A stretch of 64,000 nt of DNA from Nocardioides sp. Soil805 (GCF_001429625.1 NZ_LMSU01000001.1:749498-813497), one strand, 5' to 3'. Positions 18,505 through 28,853 are shown, counted from the first letter of the stretch. Program-made: numbers and translations. Notes: generated by a model not told the origin, from the letters alone.

Positions 18505-19619
18505 CTGGTGGGTACCACCTGTCCGGGGAAGGCAATGTAGGGGCGCACGGCGTTGAGCTGCTCGACGTGGTCGTGCCCGCGCTGGGCGAAGTCGCGCGGT
18601 GCCGTCCCGCGAAGATAGCGGTGATGGAGGTAGGCGAGCTCGATCGCGGCGGCCTGGTACTCCCGCATGGCGCGTTCAGCCTGCGCTCCCCCACCCCTGC
18701 GGGCGAACGCACGGGCGTGGCGACGGGCCCGGAGGTCGACCAGCCAGGGGATGTCGGTGGCGGGGATGAGCCCTCGGGCCGCGGCGTCCTCGAGGGCGGC
18801 GCGCATCATCCCGTGCTCGGAACGGCGCCGGTAGAGCGCGAAGGCGACGAAGCCGAGGAAGGCCGGCAGCATCAGGGTCCCGTAGACCACGAGGAAGTTG
18901 TCGGTGCCCGTCAGGGTGGCGGTGTTCCAGAGGCTGTGGGCGAGCACGGCCGCGACGTATCCGAGCAGCGGCAGCACCAGGCGCAGGGCTCCGCTGCGCG
19001 CGGCCACGGCCAGGCCGACGCTCACGCCGATGAAGGCGGTGAAGAACGGGTGCGCGAACGGGCTCACGATGCAGCGCAGGATGAAGGTGCCGGTCAGTGC
19101 CTCGGTGCCACCCGGTCCGAGGCCGTCCGTGCCGTCGTACGCCGCCGCCAGGTAGAGGATGTTCTCGGTGAAGGCGAAGCCGATGCCGACCATCCCGGCG
19201 TAGACGATGCCGTCCAGCACGCCGTCGAGCTCGTGGCGACGCCACCACAGGAGCAGCACCAGGAACGCTCCCTTGGTGAGCTCCTCGGTCACCGGGGCCA
19301 GGACCGAGAGGCTCTCGCCGTCGCTCGCGCCGCCCGCCATGCCGATGCCCTGGAAGACGAGCGCCGCGGCGGTCGCCACGAAGGCGCCCCACAGCAGGCC
19401 GGCGACCAGCAGGGACCGGGGCTCGGGCTCGTAGCGGTCGAGCCACATGAAGCACCCGACCAGCGGGCCCACCGGGAGGGCCGCCAGCAGGGCGGCCAGG
19501 GCCAGGGAGCCGGGGGCGCCGGAGAGGGCGACGACCAGGGCCATCACCAGGGCTCCCAGCAGCACCAACACCGTCACGACGACGGTGAAGGCAACGCTGT
19601 CGCGACGTCGTCTCGGCAT
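18501..19619 (-). CDS. PrsW family intramembrane metalloprotease
   Basis: A 372-residue multi-pass membrane protein with the PrsW motifs: EELTKG in the first active-site helix, FTENILYLAAA, SPFAHPFFTAF and HSLWN. PrsW-type proteases cut membrane anchors such as anti-sigma factors; its substrate here is unknown. The cytoplasmic tail (about residues 260-372) is rich in Arg and Glu helices. TAGGCT ends seven bases before the ATG. The stop overlaps the start of the dynamin-like gene by four bases, pointing to translational coupling. Confidence 0.9.
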   Translation of the reverse strand: MPRRRRDSVAFTVVVTVLVLLGALVMALVVALSGAPGSLALAALLAALPVGPLVGCFMWLDRYEPEPRSLLVAGLLWGAFVATAAALVFQGIGMAGGASDGESLSVLAPVTEELTKGAFLVLLLWWRRHELDGVLDGIVYAGMVGIGFAFTENILYLAAAYDGTDGLGPGGTEALTGTFILRCIVSPFAHPFFTAFIGVSVGLAVAARSGALRLVLPLLGYVAAVLAHSLWNTATLTGTDNFLVVYGTLMLPAFLGFVAFALYRRRSEHGMMRAALEDAAARGLIPATDIPWLVDLRARRHARAFARRGGGAQAERAMREYQAAAIELAYLHHRYLRGTAPRDFAQRGHDHVEQLNAVRPYIAFPGQVVPTR

Positions 19620-19626
19620 GCGCGGA

Positions 19627-19632
19627 AGCCTA
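19627..19632 (-). promoter_or_regulatory. -10 box for leaderless prsW operon
   Basis: TAGGCT on the minus strand, seven bases before the PrsW ATG. Confidence 0.5.
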
Positions 19633-19669
19633 ACGGAGCGCCCCCCTCGCCCCGGCGTACAGTGACCGC

Positions 19670-21067
<1,398 letters not shown>

Positions 21068-21081
21068 CGACCGGCATCCGC

Positions 21082-22185
21082 GTGGACTGCCACCACTACG
21101 ACGCGTACCGCTGCCGCTCCTGCACGCTGCTGGAGGTGCCGCGCGCGCAGCAGCTCTCCGACAAGGAGACGCACGCGCGCTCGCTGGTGCCGTCGCCGAG
21201 CTGGCTGCCGACGGTGGCCGGGCCGGACGCGGGGTTCCGCAACAAGGCCAAGATGGCGGTCGGCGGAACCTCCGCCTCGCCCACGCTGGGGATCCTCGAC
21301 CGCACCCGCACCGGCGTCGACCTGCGCGACTGCGCGCTGCACTCCCCGGGCCTGACGACCGCGCTGGAGGTGGTCGCCGCGTTCATCACGCGCGCCGGCC
21401 TCACGCCGTACGACGTGTCGACGCGTCGCGGGGAGCTCAAGCACGTGCTGCTCACCGAGTCGCCCGACGGCGAGCTCATGCTGCGGCTGGTCGTGCGCTC
21501 GACCGCCGACGAGGCCCGCATCCGCAAGCACCTGCCCTGGCTGCTGGACGCCCTCCCGTCCCTGCTGGTGGTGTCCCTCAACGTCCAGCCCGCGCACGCG
21601 GCGGTCCTGGAGGGTGAGCGCGAGATCGCGCTGACCCCGGAGTCGTCGCTGCCGATGCGACTGGAGGGCCTCGAGCTGGCGCTGCGCCCGCAGGGGTTCT
21701 TCCAGACCAACACCGTCGTCGCCGCCGCCCTCTACGCCCAGGCGCGCGAGTGGGTGGCGGGGCTGCCCGACGTGCGGACCGCGTGGGACCTGTACTGCGG
21801 TGTCGGCGGCTTCGCGCTCGCCGTCGCCGGTCCCGGCCGTGACGTCACCGGCGTGGAGGTGTCCGCGGAGGCAGTGGCCGCTGCGCAGGCGACCGCACCG
21901 GCGGGCGTGGGGTTCGTCGCGGGGGACGCGACCGCGTGGGCGCTCGCCCAGCCGGCCGCGCCCGACCTCGTGGTCGTCAACCCGCCCCGGCGCGGGATCG
22001 GCGGGGACCTCGCGCGCTGGCTGGAGGCGAGCAGCGCGTCGTACGTCGTCTACTCGTCGTGCCACGCGGAGTCACTGGCCCGCGACCTGGCGCTGATGCC
22101 GTCGCTGCGAGCGGTCGAGGCCCGGGTGCTCGACATGTTCCCGCAGACCACCCACTACGAGGTGATCGTGCTCCTGGCCCGGTGA
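21082..22185 (+). CDS. TrmA/RlmC-family 23S rRNA (uracil-5-)-methyltransferase
   Basis: A 367-residue RNA m5U methyltransferase. The N-terminal cysteines DCHHYDAYRCRSC plus the later DLRDC give the four ligands of the iron-sulfur cluster used by RlmC/RlmD-type enzymes. The SAM domain has WDLYCGVGGFAL, VVVNPPRRG and SSCHAESLARDL, the last holding the catalytic cysteine. The start is set at GTG so that the protein begins VDCHHYD, as in RlmC. It lacks the TRAM domain of RlmD. The target base is inferred. Confidence 0.88.
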   Translation: MDCHHYDAYRCRSCTLLEVPRAQQLSDKETHARSLVPSPSWLPTVAGPDAGFRNKAKMAVGGTSASPTLGILDRTRTGVDLRDCALHSPGLTTALEVVAAFITRAGLTPYDVSTRRGELKHVLLTESPDGELMLRLVVRSTADEARIRKHLPWLLDALPSLLVVSLNVQPAHAAVLEGEREIALTPESSLPMRLEGLELALRPQGFFQTNTVVAAALYAQAREWVAGLPDVRTAWDLYCGVGGFALAVAGPGRDVTGVEVSAEAVAAAQATAPAGVGFVAGDATAWALAQPAAPDLVVVNPPRRGIGGDLARWLEASSASYVVYSSCHAESLARDLALMPSLRAVEARVLDMFPQTTHYEVIVLLAR

Positions 22186-22189
22186 GGAG

Positions 22190-22807
22190 TCAGCCGCGGC
22201 GGACCTTGGGTCCCTTGGTCAGGTTCTCGTCGCTGATCGTCCCGGCGCGGTGGGCGTCGTCGGCGAACACGACGACCTGCTCCGCCCCGTCGGCGGCGGT
22301 CACGGTCTCGAGGGACGCGACGCCGACGCCGACCTGGACCCAGCGAGGAGCCCCGAGGCAGGACGTCGGGATCGTGATCACCGCTCGGGCGGCGTCACGG
22401 TCGCCGACGGCTCGCAACCGCGGGCACTCGACGGCGCGATTCCGGTGCGTCATCTCGACCTCCGGCCGGCGGCCCAGGTCGTCCGTCTCCACCTCGAAGG
22501 TGCCCGCGGGGGTGCGTACCTGCAGGACCGCGAAGTAGTTCCTCGACCGGCCGAGCTCGCGGAGGTCGATGCGCACCCGGAGGCGCGGGTCCGCGTGGTC
22601 GACGACGGTACGGACGACGTCCGCGGTCAGGTTCTCGGGGGCGGGCACGAGGTTGTCCAGGTCTTCGTCGCCCTGCTCCGTCGGGCCGACGCTCACGACG
22701 TCCCCGGCGGGATCCGTCGTCTCGACCTTCTCCGCGTGCGCAACCGCCGGCGCGAGGAGGACGGCAGGGACGACGAGGGCGACCAGGAGGCCGAGACGGG
22801 AGGTCAT
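22190..22807 (-). CDS. Exported protein of unknown function
   Basis: A 205-residue protein with a clear signal peptide (MTSRLGLLVALVVPAVLLA, cleavage after AVAHA). The mature part looks beta-rich, with two cysteines (near residues 129 and 151 of the precursor) that could form a disulfide. Patterns such as DPAGDVVS and LRVRIDLREL recall small extracellular beta-sandwich proteins of actinobacteria, but I recognise no defined family. TAGGGT lies seven bases before the ATG. It is convergent with the RNA methyltransferase gene. Confidence 0.75.
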   Translation of the reverse strand: MTSRLGLLVALVVPAVLLAPAVAHAEKVETTDPAGDVVSVGPTEQGDEDLDNLVPAPENLTADVVRTVVDHADPRLRVRIDLRELGRSRNYFAVLQVRTPAGTFEVETDDLGRRPEVEMTHRNRAVECPRLRAVGDRDAARAVITIPTSCLGAPRWVQVGVGVASLETVTAADGAEQVVVFADDAHRAGTISDENLTKGPKVRRG

Positions 22808-22814
22808 GGCGCGC

Positions 22815-22820
22815 ACCCTA
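22815..22820 (-). promoter_or_regulatory. -10 box for leaderless exported-protein gene
   Basis: TAGGGT on the minus strand, then seven bases, then ATG. Confidence 0.5.
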
Positions 22821-23068
22821 GGCAGGCCTCGACCCCCCTGTGACGGGAACCACGGAATCCGCCCGGTGCCCCGCCGGTTGTGGCTGACGTGCGAGCCCCC
22901 ACGACCTTCCCCGCCACGGTGGGTGACCTGCTGACGCAGCGTCGTGCCGTCGACCTCGTGCGCACCGGGAGCGCGCTCTGTCGCCCCTCCCGCGCCGTCG
23001 ACTGACCGTCCTGCATCCCTCGGCACCCGCGATCGTCGCGTGCCGGACCGAAAGGTTATCTTTTCAGT

Positions 23069-24451
23069 ATGAATACTCCAGTTACGGAGACGGGGCGTCC
23101 CTCGCGTCGCCTCCGCCTCCCCTCCTTCGGCGTCCAGGTCCTGATCGGACTCGCGCTCGGAGTCGTCCTCGGGCTCGTCGCCCGCGCCATGGGCCCCGAC
23201 TCGGTGGACGCCGCCGGCGTCACCGACCCCAACTGGCTGACCGAGACCCTCACCACCGTGGGCGGCGTCTTCGTCACCCTGCTGCGCACGATCGTGCCGC
23301 CCCTGGTCTTCCTGGCGATCGTCGCCTCGATCGCCAACCTGCGCGACGTCACCGGTGCCGCCCGCCTGGCGTGGAAGACCCTCGCCTGGTTCGCCATCAC
23401 CGCGCTGATCGCCGTGGGCATCGGCATGGTGCTGGGCCTGGTGCTGCAGCCCGGCGACCACGCCAGCGTCTCCGCGGACGCCGCGGCCGCGCCGTCCACC
23501 ACGGGCTCCTGGCTGGACTTCCTCACCGGCCTGGTGCCGGCCAACGTCCTCGGCCTCGAGGGCAGCGCGGGTGACGACGGGTCGGTCGGCCTGTCCTTCA
23601 ACGTGCTGCAGATCCTCGTCGTCGCCATCGCCGTGGGCATCGCGACCCTCAAGGTCGGCTCGGACGCCGACTCGTTCCTGGCCGTCGTGCGCTCGGCGCT
23701 GACCGTGGTCCAGAAGGTGCTGTGGTGGGTCATCCTGCTCGCCCCGATCGCCACCGTCGGCCTGCTCGGCAACGCCGTCGCGACCTACGGCTGGGATGCC
23801 CTCGGCTCGCTGGGCACCTTCACGGTCGCGATCTACGCCGGCCTGGTGCTGGTGCTGCTCGGCGTCTACCCCGTGCTGCTCCGCCTCAACGGCCTGTCGG
23901 CCAAGCAGTTCTTCTCCGGTGCCTGGCCGGCGATCTCGCTGGCCTTCGTGTCCCGATCGTCGGTGGGCACCATGCCGCTCACCCAGTCGGTCACCGAGCG
24001 CAACCTGGGCGTCCCGCGTGCCTACGCGTCCTTCGCCGTGCCGCTCGGCGCGACGACCAAGATGGACGGCTGCGCGTCGATCTACCCGGCCATCTCGGCG
24101 ATCTTCGTGGCGCAGTTCTTCGGCCTGGACCTGTCGGTCACCGACTACGTCCTGATCGCGTTCGTGTCGGTCATCGGCTCGGCCGCCACCGCGGGCGTCA
24201 CCGGCGCCACCGTGATGCTGACGCTGACCCTGTCGACCCTGGGCCTCCCGCTCGAGGGCGTGGGCCTGCTGCTGGCGATCGACCCGATCCTCGACATGGG
24301 CCGCACCGCCACCAACGTGGCAGGCCAGGCGCTCGTCCCGACGATCGTGGCCAAGCGCGAGGGCATCCTCGACCTCGACGCCTACAACGCGCGGCGTACC
24401 GGCCGGGCCTGGCGCGAGGACGCTCCCCAGGACGCGCTCGTCCCCGCCTGA
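23069..24451 (+). CDS. Dicarboxylate/amino acid:cation symporter (DAACS family)
   Basis: A 460-residue secondary transporter of the GltP/DctA family. Diagnostic segments are the SRSSVGTMPLTQS hairpin (serine-rich loop in most members), KMDGCASIYPA and DPILDMGRTATNV, which line the substrate and sodium sites. The protein has about eight hydrophobic segments plus two re-entrant loops. The substrate may be C4-dicarboxylates or glutamate/aspartate. The leader holds a hairpin (23022-23044) and TATCTT six bases before the ATG. A terminator follows. Confidence 0.92.
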   Translation: MNTPVTETGRPSRRLRLPSFGVQVLIGLALGVVLGLVARAMGPDSVDAAGVTDPNWLTETLTTVGGVFVTLLRTIVPPLVFLAIVASIANLRDVTGAARLAWKTLAWFAITALIAVGIGMVLGLVLQPGDHASVSADAAAAPSTTGSWLDFLTGLVPANVLGLEGSAGDDGSVGLSFNVLQILVVAIAVGIATLKVGSDADSFLAVVRSALTVVQKVLWWVILLAPIATVGLLGNAVATYGWDALGSLGTFTVAIYAGLVLVLLGVYPVLLRLNGLSAKQFFSGAWPAISLAFVSRSSVGTMPLTQSVTERNLGVPRAYASFAVPLGATTKMDGCASIYPAISAIFVAQFFGLDLSVTDYVLIAFVSVIGSAATAGVTGATVMLTLTLSTLGLPLEGVGLLLAIDPILDMGRTATNVAGQALVPTIVAKREGILDLDAYNARRTGRAWREDAPQDALVPA

Positions 24452-24465
24452 GCGCACTCGCTCCA

Positions 24466-24508
24466 CCACACGGCCCGTCCCGCCTCGCGCGGGGCGGGCC
24501 GTCGTGCG
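24466..24508. terminator. Terminator between symporter gene and convergent membrane-protein gene
   Basis: CACACGGCCCG and its complement with an inner CCCGC/GCGGG stem form a long GC hairpin just past the symporter stop. Confidence 0.75.
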
Positions 24509-24520
24509 TCGTCCCTCGGA

Positions 24521-25423
24521 TCAGGCCGTACGCCGGGTGGAGCGGACCGCCCACCACAGCGCCGGCGGGACCACGGAGGCGAGCAGCAACGACCACACCA
24601 GGCCGGGGCCGGCGAGCTCACCGGCCGTGGCCACCACCCGGGCCAGGGCGCCCCCGACGCCCTCGCCGCGGTCGAGGAGCCACTCGCTCGGGGCCAGCAC
24701 GAGGGAGGCCATGACGAGCGAGGTGGAGACGGCGAGGGCAGCGGTGAGCCCGCGCCGGACCGCCACGGCGGTCGCGACCAGCAGGGCGAGCAGCCCGAGC
24801 CCGCCGACCACCGCTGCCGCGACCAACCCGTAGCGCTGCAGCTGCCCCATCCCGGAGACGAGCTCCAGGCTGTCTCCGCCACTCCCCTCGTCGGCCGACG
24901 CGACGTCGGGCAGCTCCCGGGCGAAGGTGGACAGCACCCGGCGGGCCTCGGCGTCGTCGGTGGCCTCGGCCTGGGCGCCGAGCTCCTGCGCGACGGCCGC
25001 GACGTACGCCGCGGGGTCGAGGCGACCGTCGACGACCGGCACGGAGGCGAGGGCGTCCAGCACGCGCTCGTCCCCCAGCGCCTCGTCGGCGGCCTCGACG
25101 AGCACGGTCCGGGTGGCCGGCGCAAAGTCACGGCCGCGGGACTCCTCCACGTCGGCGACCAGCGACTCGGCCGCGTCGCGGCGCAGGTCCGGCACCGACA
25201 GCAGCGCAGCGATGGAGCGTCCCGGCTGCTCGGGCGAGGTCACCACGAGGGCGAAGACCGTCAGCACGCCGGCCACCGCCAGCAACCCCGCTGCCACGAT
25301 CCCGACCGCGGCGCCCAGCACCGTGCGGACCCAGAACCCGGCGCCGCGGCCCCGCGGCTCCCCCGGCGTCATCCCCACCGGCAGCGAGCCGGTCCCCCCG
25401 GCGTACGTCGTCACGGGCGTCAT
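24521..25423 (-). CDS. Membrane protein of unknown function
   Basis: A 300-residue protein with an N-terminal transmembrane helix (about residues 30-60, LGAAVGIVAAGLLAVAGVLTV). An extracytoplasmic helical domain of about 130 residues follows, and three hydrophobic segments at the C-terminus. No enzymatic motif is seen. ATG 25423 overlaps the stop of the upstream 90-residue gene (ATGA), so the two are coupled. The layout resembles actinobacterial integral proteins annotated only as hypothetical. Confidence 0.7.
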   Translation of the reverse strand: MTPVTTYAGGTGSLPVGMTPGEPRGRGAGFWVRTVLGAAVGIVAAGLLAVAGVLTVFALVVTSPEQPGRSIAALLSVPDLRRDAAESLVADVEESRGRDFAPATRTVLVEAADEALGDERVLDALASVPVVDGRLDPAAYVAAVAQELGAQAEATDDAEARRVLSTFARELPDVASADEGSGGDSLELVSGMGQLQRYGLVAAAVVGGLGLLALLVATAVAVRRGLTAALAVSTSLVMASLVLAPSEWLLDRGEGVGGALARVVATAGELAGPGLVWSLLLASVVPPALWWAVRSTRRTA

Positions 25424-25692
25424 TGTGGCCCAGGCGCGAGCATCCCGCCGTCGACCCACATCTCGACCAGCACCCAGCCGGCGGTGTCGGGGGCCGCGAC
25501 GGCGATGCGTCCGTTCCAGGCCCCGCCCACCCGACGCCACTCCAGCAGCAGGGCGGCCTGCCGGCCGTGGGGTCCGTCGTACCAGCAGTGGCGCGTCGGT
25601 GGCGGGCGGTCCTCCGCCGACACCGGGGACTGCCGGCGCTCCTGCGTGGCCGCCACGCGCGCCGCGAGCGACTCCCCGCGCCGGGTGCTCAT
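25420..25692 (-). CDS. 90-residue conserved hypothetical protein
   Basis: A small soluble protein with a polar N-terminus followed by a compact, probably beta-rich domain: HCWYDGPHGRQAALLLEWRR, GAWNGRIAVAA and GWVLVEMWVDGGML. I cannot name the family. The stop overlaps the start of the following membrane-protein gene by four bases. Its 5' side faces the Mn riboswitch leader, which runs the other way. Confidence 0.65.
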   Translation of the reverse strand: MSTRRGESLAARVAATQERRQSPVSAEDRPPPTRHCWYDGPHGRQAALLLEWRRVGGAWNGRIAVAAPDTAGWVLVEMWVDGGMLAPGPQ

Positions 25693-25722
25693 GCCACCGG
25701 CCACCTCAGCCGGCCCCGCCTG

Positions 25723-25728
25723 TAGGGT
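25723..25728 (+). promoter_or_regulatory. -10 box for the riboswitch transcript
   Basis: TAGGGT places the transcription start near 25735, at the first paired base of the riboswitch. Confidence 0.5.
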
Positions 25729-25734
25729 CGACCG

Positions 25735-25917
25735 CGAAAGGGAGTAGTCCCCAACAGTCACGTCGACACACTGGCCCCCGGGCCCGGCGCGGCAGGCCAC
25801 CTCGGTGGCGGACGAGACTTTCGACCAGTTGCTGACCCTTCATCGGACGGCCCTGGTCGAAGGGTCCTCCCAGACTGGGCAACATCCCTCCGGCCGCGGC
25901 CGGAGAGGACCTCTTCC
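25735..25917 (+). ncRNA. yybP-ykoY manganese riboswitch and expression platform
   Basis: The two conserved loops of this class are present: AAAGGGAGTAG at 25737 and GCGGACGAGACTTT at 25808. P1 is formed by CGAAAG (25735-25740) and CTTTCG (25818-25823). Downstream, TCGACCAG (25821-25828) can pair with CTGGTCGA (25853-25860), competing with P1 and with the pair GACCCTTC (25834)/GAAGGGTC (25859). A palindrome at 25888-25905 covers the first bases of the ribosome-binding site GGAGAGGA. This suggests control of translation, perhaps with termination. The class senses Mn(2+) and precedes a UPF0016 transporter. Confidence 0.88.
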
Positions 25918-26499
25918 GTGTATGCATTCCTGTTGAGCACCGCCGTCATCTTCGTCGCCGAGCTCGGTGACAAGAGCCAGCTGATGGCCATGACCTTCGC
26001 CGCCCGCTACCGGGTGCGTGACGTCCTGATCGGCATCACCGCGGCCACCGCCATCGTCCACCTGGCCTCGGTCGGGATCGGCTACTGGATCGGCGACGCC
26101 TTTGCCGACCAGCAGCACTGGATCTCGATCGTCGCGGGGGTGGCGTTCCTCGGCTTCGCCGCCTGGACGCTGCGCGGCGACGAGCTGACCGACGACGAGG
26201 CGGACAAGGCGCGCACCAGCCAGGGAGCCGCGATCCTCGCCGTGGGCGTCGCGTTCTTCCTCGCCGAGCTCGGCGACAAGACCATGCTGGCGACCATCAC
26301 CCTGGCCACCCAGGAGGGCTGGTTCGGGACATGGGTCGGCAGCACCGTGGGCATGGTCGCGGCCGACGCGCTGGCCATCGTGGTCGGCGCCGTGCTGGGC
26401 AGGAAGCTGCCCGAGCACGTCATCAAGTACGGCGCAGCCGCGCTCTTCGCGCTCTTCGGCCTGATCCTGATCATCGACGGGGTGCGGATCGCCCTGTGA
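25918..26499 (+). CDS. UPF0016/GDT1 family manganese transporter
   Basis: A 193-residue membrane protein with six hydrophobic helices in two homologous halves. Each half has the family motif: AELGDKSQL near residue 13 and AELGDKTML near residue 117. Family members (TMEM165, Gdt1, bacterial MneA/Mnx types) export or move Mn(2+). The leader carries a yybP-ykoY Mn(2+) riboswitch, which supports this role strongly. The start is GTG preceded by GGAGAGGA. Confidence 0.93.
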   Translation: MYAFLLSTAVIFVAELGDKSQLMAMTFAARYRVRDVLIGITAATAIVHLASVGIGYWIGDAFADQQHWISIVAGVAFLGFAAWTLRGDELTDDEADKARTSQGAAILAVGVAFFLAELGDKTMLATITLATQEGWFGTWVGSTVGMVAADALAIVVGAVLGRKLPEHVIKYGAAALFALFGLILIIDGVRIAL

Positions 26500-26508
26500 G
26501 CCACCGCC

Positions 26509-27884
26509 TCACTCCCGCTGGCGACACGGTCGGGCGGGAGTGACGTCGGTGGTGCCCACCCGGTCGCACAGGAACTGCTGTCCGTGCGGGTCCGACCAGA
26601 GCCACAGGCCGGTGTCGAGCACCGAGTAGCCCCACCCGGCGTGGGTCTTCAGCTGGTGGTGATGTCGGCACAGCGGCGCGATGTTGCAGTCGCACGACGG
26701 GCCGCCGCTCGCCGGGTCGTCGTGGTCGTAGGGCACGACGTGGTCGTGGTCGCCCGACGTCGCGGCCCGGGTGCAGTGCGGGAAGACGCACCGCTGGGCC
26801 ACCAGGTCCGCGCGGCGGACGGTGGCGCCCTTGGGGCGGTAGGCGTCGGTCGCGTCGTGCCCGGCGAGGTCGAGCACGGGCAGCACCGTGAGGTGGGTGT
26901 CGGTGCGGCCGCACCACTCGCGGACGGCCTGCTCGATCACGGCGCGGCCGGTGGTCGCGTTGCGGGCGACGGGGTCGCCGGACAGGTTGCCGTCGGTGAG
27001 GGTGAGGACCAGCTCGGCCCGCTTGGACGGGCGCGGTGCGTGCTCACCGGACAGGAGCGCGAGGGCCGCCGCCGGGTCGGCCAGCACGCCGACCGCACGC
27101 GAGCGGCGTACGTCGAGGGAGTCGGGCACGAGGCCGTCCGCCTCGTCCTGCGCAGCGAGGGCGATCGCGACCGGGACAGCGCCCGGTCGAAGTCGTGGAG
27201 GTCCTTCCAGTCGCCCCGCACCGACATGTCGGCGATGCCGACGTGGTTGATCGAGTCGACGTGGAGGGTGACGAACCGACGGTCGAGGGCCTCGAGCTGG
27301 TCGGCCTCGCGCTGCTCCGGGTAGAGCCGCAGCATCGCCTCGTCGATCGCCCGCTCGAGCGCCACACGGCCGATCTTGTGGGCCACCGGGGCGAGCTGCT
27401 GGTCGACGTGCTGGGAGACGTCCCGCGGCCGGCCGATCACGGACTGGGCGAGCATGCGCGCCTTGTGCGGCTCCACCTCGCCCGCCTCGACCCGCCGCCA
27501 CACCCGCGGGAGGCGGTGCCGGGCGAGCAGTGCGTCGCGGATCATCAGCGACCCCGCCTGGCTGGTGCGGCCGATCGCGGCGGCGAACGGTGCGGCGGCG
27601 TCCCAGCGCACGACCGGGATGAAGGGGTCGTGGAAGCCGTCCGGGTCCCCCACGCACCCCTCGGCACACCCACCGCCGAAGTCACCGACCTCGACGTCGT
27701 GCCGGTCGGCGGCGCGGCACCCGTGGAGGCACTCACCGCCCGGCGCGGGGGCATCGGGATCGAGATGGGCGTCGGCCCACTCGGCCGCGAGCAGGAACAC
27801 CCGGACCTGCGCCGCCCGAGCCTCGGCGTCCGCCTCCCGGACTCGCGCGATCAGCGCTACGTCGGAGGCGGGGGCGGTGGGCAT
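26509..27884 (-). pseudogene. DUF222-HNH endonuclease gene with an apparent frameshift
   Basis: The N-terminal DUF222 half reads from ATG 27884 (MPTAPASDVALIARVREADA) to HDFDRAL near 27180. The protein continues in another frame as VAIALAAQDEADGL through to 26509. The second half holds the HNH region: CVFPHC, GDHDHVVPYDHDD, CNIAPLCRHHHQLKTH and GWGYSVLDTGLWLW. Apart from the shift of one base around 27175-27190 the gene is intact, so it is either a recent mutation or a sequence error. DUF222-HNH genes are multicopy in many actinobacteria and some may be mobile; the activity is not known. Confidence 0.8.
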
Positions 27885-28011
27885 GTCCCATTCTCCATCG
27901 AACACCTGTTCGACGTCAAGGTTTGCCAGGGCTCTGTGGACAGCACAGTTGAACGACGACGAGGTGCCGTGGCCCGACGGCCACGACCCCTCGTCCTACA
28001 CGCGCATCAGC

Positions 28012-28608
28012 TCACTTCTTCGGGATCCTGAACTTCTGGCCCGGGAAGATGAGGTTCGGGTCCTCGATGTTGTTGACCCTCGCGATCTCGCGCCAGTCCA
28101 CTCCGTAGCGCTGACCGATCTCGGAGAGCGTGTCGCCCGACTTCACCGTGTAGACCTCCTCGGAGGCCGCCTCGTGACGAGCGTCCTGCCGCTCCTCACG
28201 GGCATCCTGACGGGCCTCCTGACGGGCCTCCTGGCGCTCCTCGCGAGCCTCCTCGCGCTGCTCCTGCCGCTTCTCACGCCGCGCGTTGGCCTTGTCGATG
28301 GCCTTCTGTGCCTTCTCCTCGGCCTTGCGGTCAGCCTCGGCCTGCGCCTCCTGGGCGGCCTTGGCCTCGGCCTCGGCCTGCTGACGGGCCTCGTCCGCCT
28401 GGGACTTCTCCTCCTCGGTCGCGGACGGCAGCCCTGCCTTCTCGGCCGCCTCGTCGGCCTTGCGGCGGGCCTCGTCAGCGCGCGCCTGGGCCTCGACCTT
28501 GGCCTTGTCGGCCTCCGCCTGGGCCTGCTCGGCCTCCCTGCGTGCCTCGTCTGCAGCCTCGGCGTCGTCGGTGGTGATGGCGTCCTTCAGCTTGTCCCAC
28601 AAAGACAT
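28012..28608 (-). CDS. LysM protein with long charged coiled coil
   Basis: A 198-residue protein. The start MSLWDKLKDAI is followed by about 130 residues of Ala/Glu/Arg/Lys helix, ending in heptad-like repeats such as RQEARQEARQDAREERQDAR. A C-terminal LysM domain (about residues 152-198, YTVKSGDTLSEIGQRYGVDW and NLIFPGQKFRIP) should bind peptidoglycan. There is no signal peptide, so how it reaches the wall is unclear. A GAGAGGAAG ribosome-binding site precedes the ATG. Confidence 0.85.
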   Translation of the reverse strand: MSLWDKLKDAITTDDAEAADEARREAEQAQAEADKAKVEAQARADEARRKADEAAEKAGLPSATEEEKSQADEARQQAEAEAKAAQEAQAEADRKAEEKAQKAIDKANARREKRQEQREEAREERQEARQEARQDAREERQDARHEAASEEVYTVKSGDTLSEIGQRYGVDWREIARVNNIEDPNLIFPGQKFRIPKK

Positions 28609-28853
28609 GCGGCTTCCTCTCGTTGGGGCCGGGCGGGAGGACCCGCCACACGGACCGTTCTCGAACCTAGGGCGCGCCCGATCGCCCGCGACAGTTCTCC
28701 CCACCCCCAGAGGGGGTCCCCAGGATGCTCCTCGACGGCAAGCCCCGACCCCAGTGCCGCGGCCGGCTGCGGCATACTGACCCCGGACCGGAGGGCCGGC
28801 AGGACCATGACCCGGGCGCCCGAGAGGGTCGTCCGACCGGAGCTCCCGTCCCG

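Noticed and set aside
27150..27200. Programmed frameshift in the DUF222-HNH gene
   Set aside because: No slippery run or downstream stimulator is apparent; a simple one-base loss is the easier explanation.
28150..28300. Repeated GCCTCCTGACGGG-like DNA that looked like an array
   Set aside because: It is coding sequence for the charged coiled coil of the LysM protein; repeats follow codon phase.
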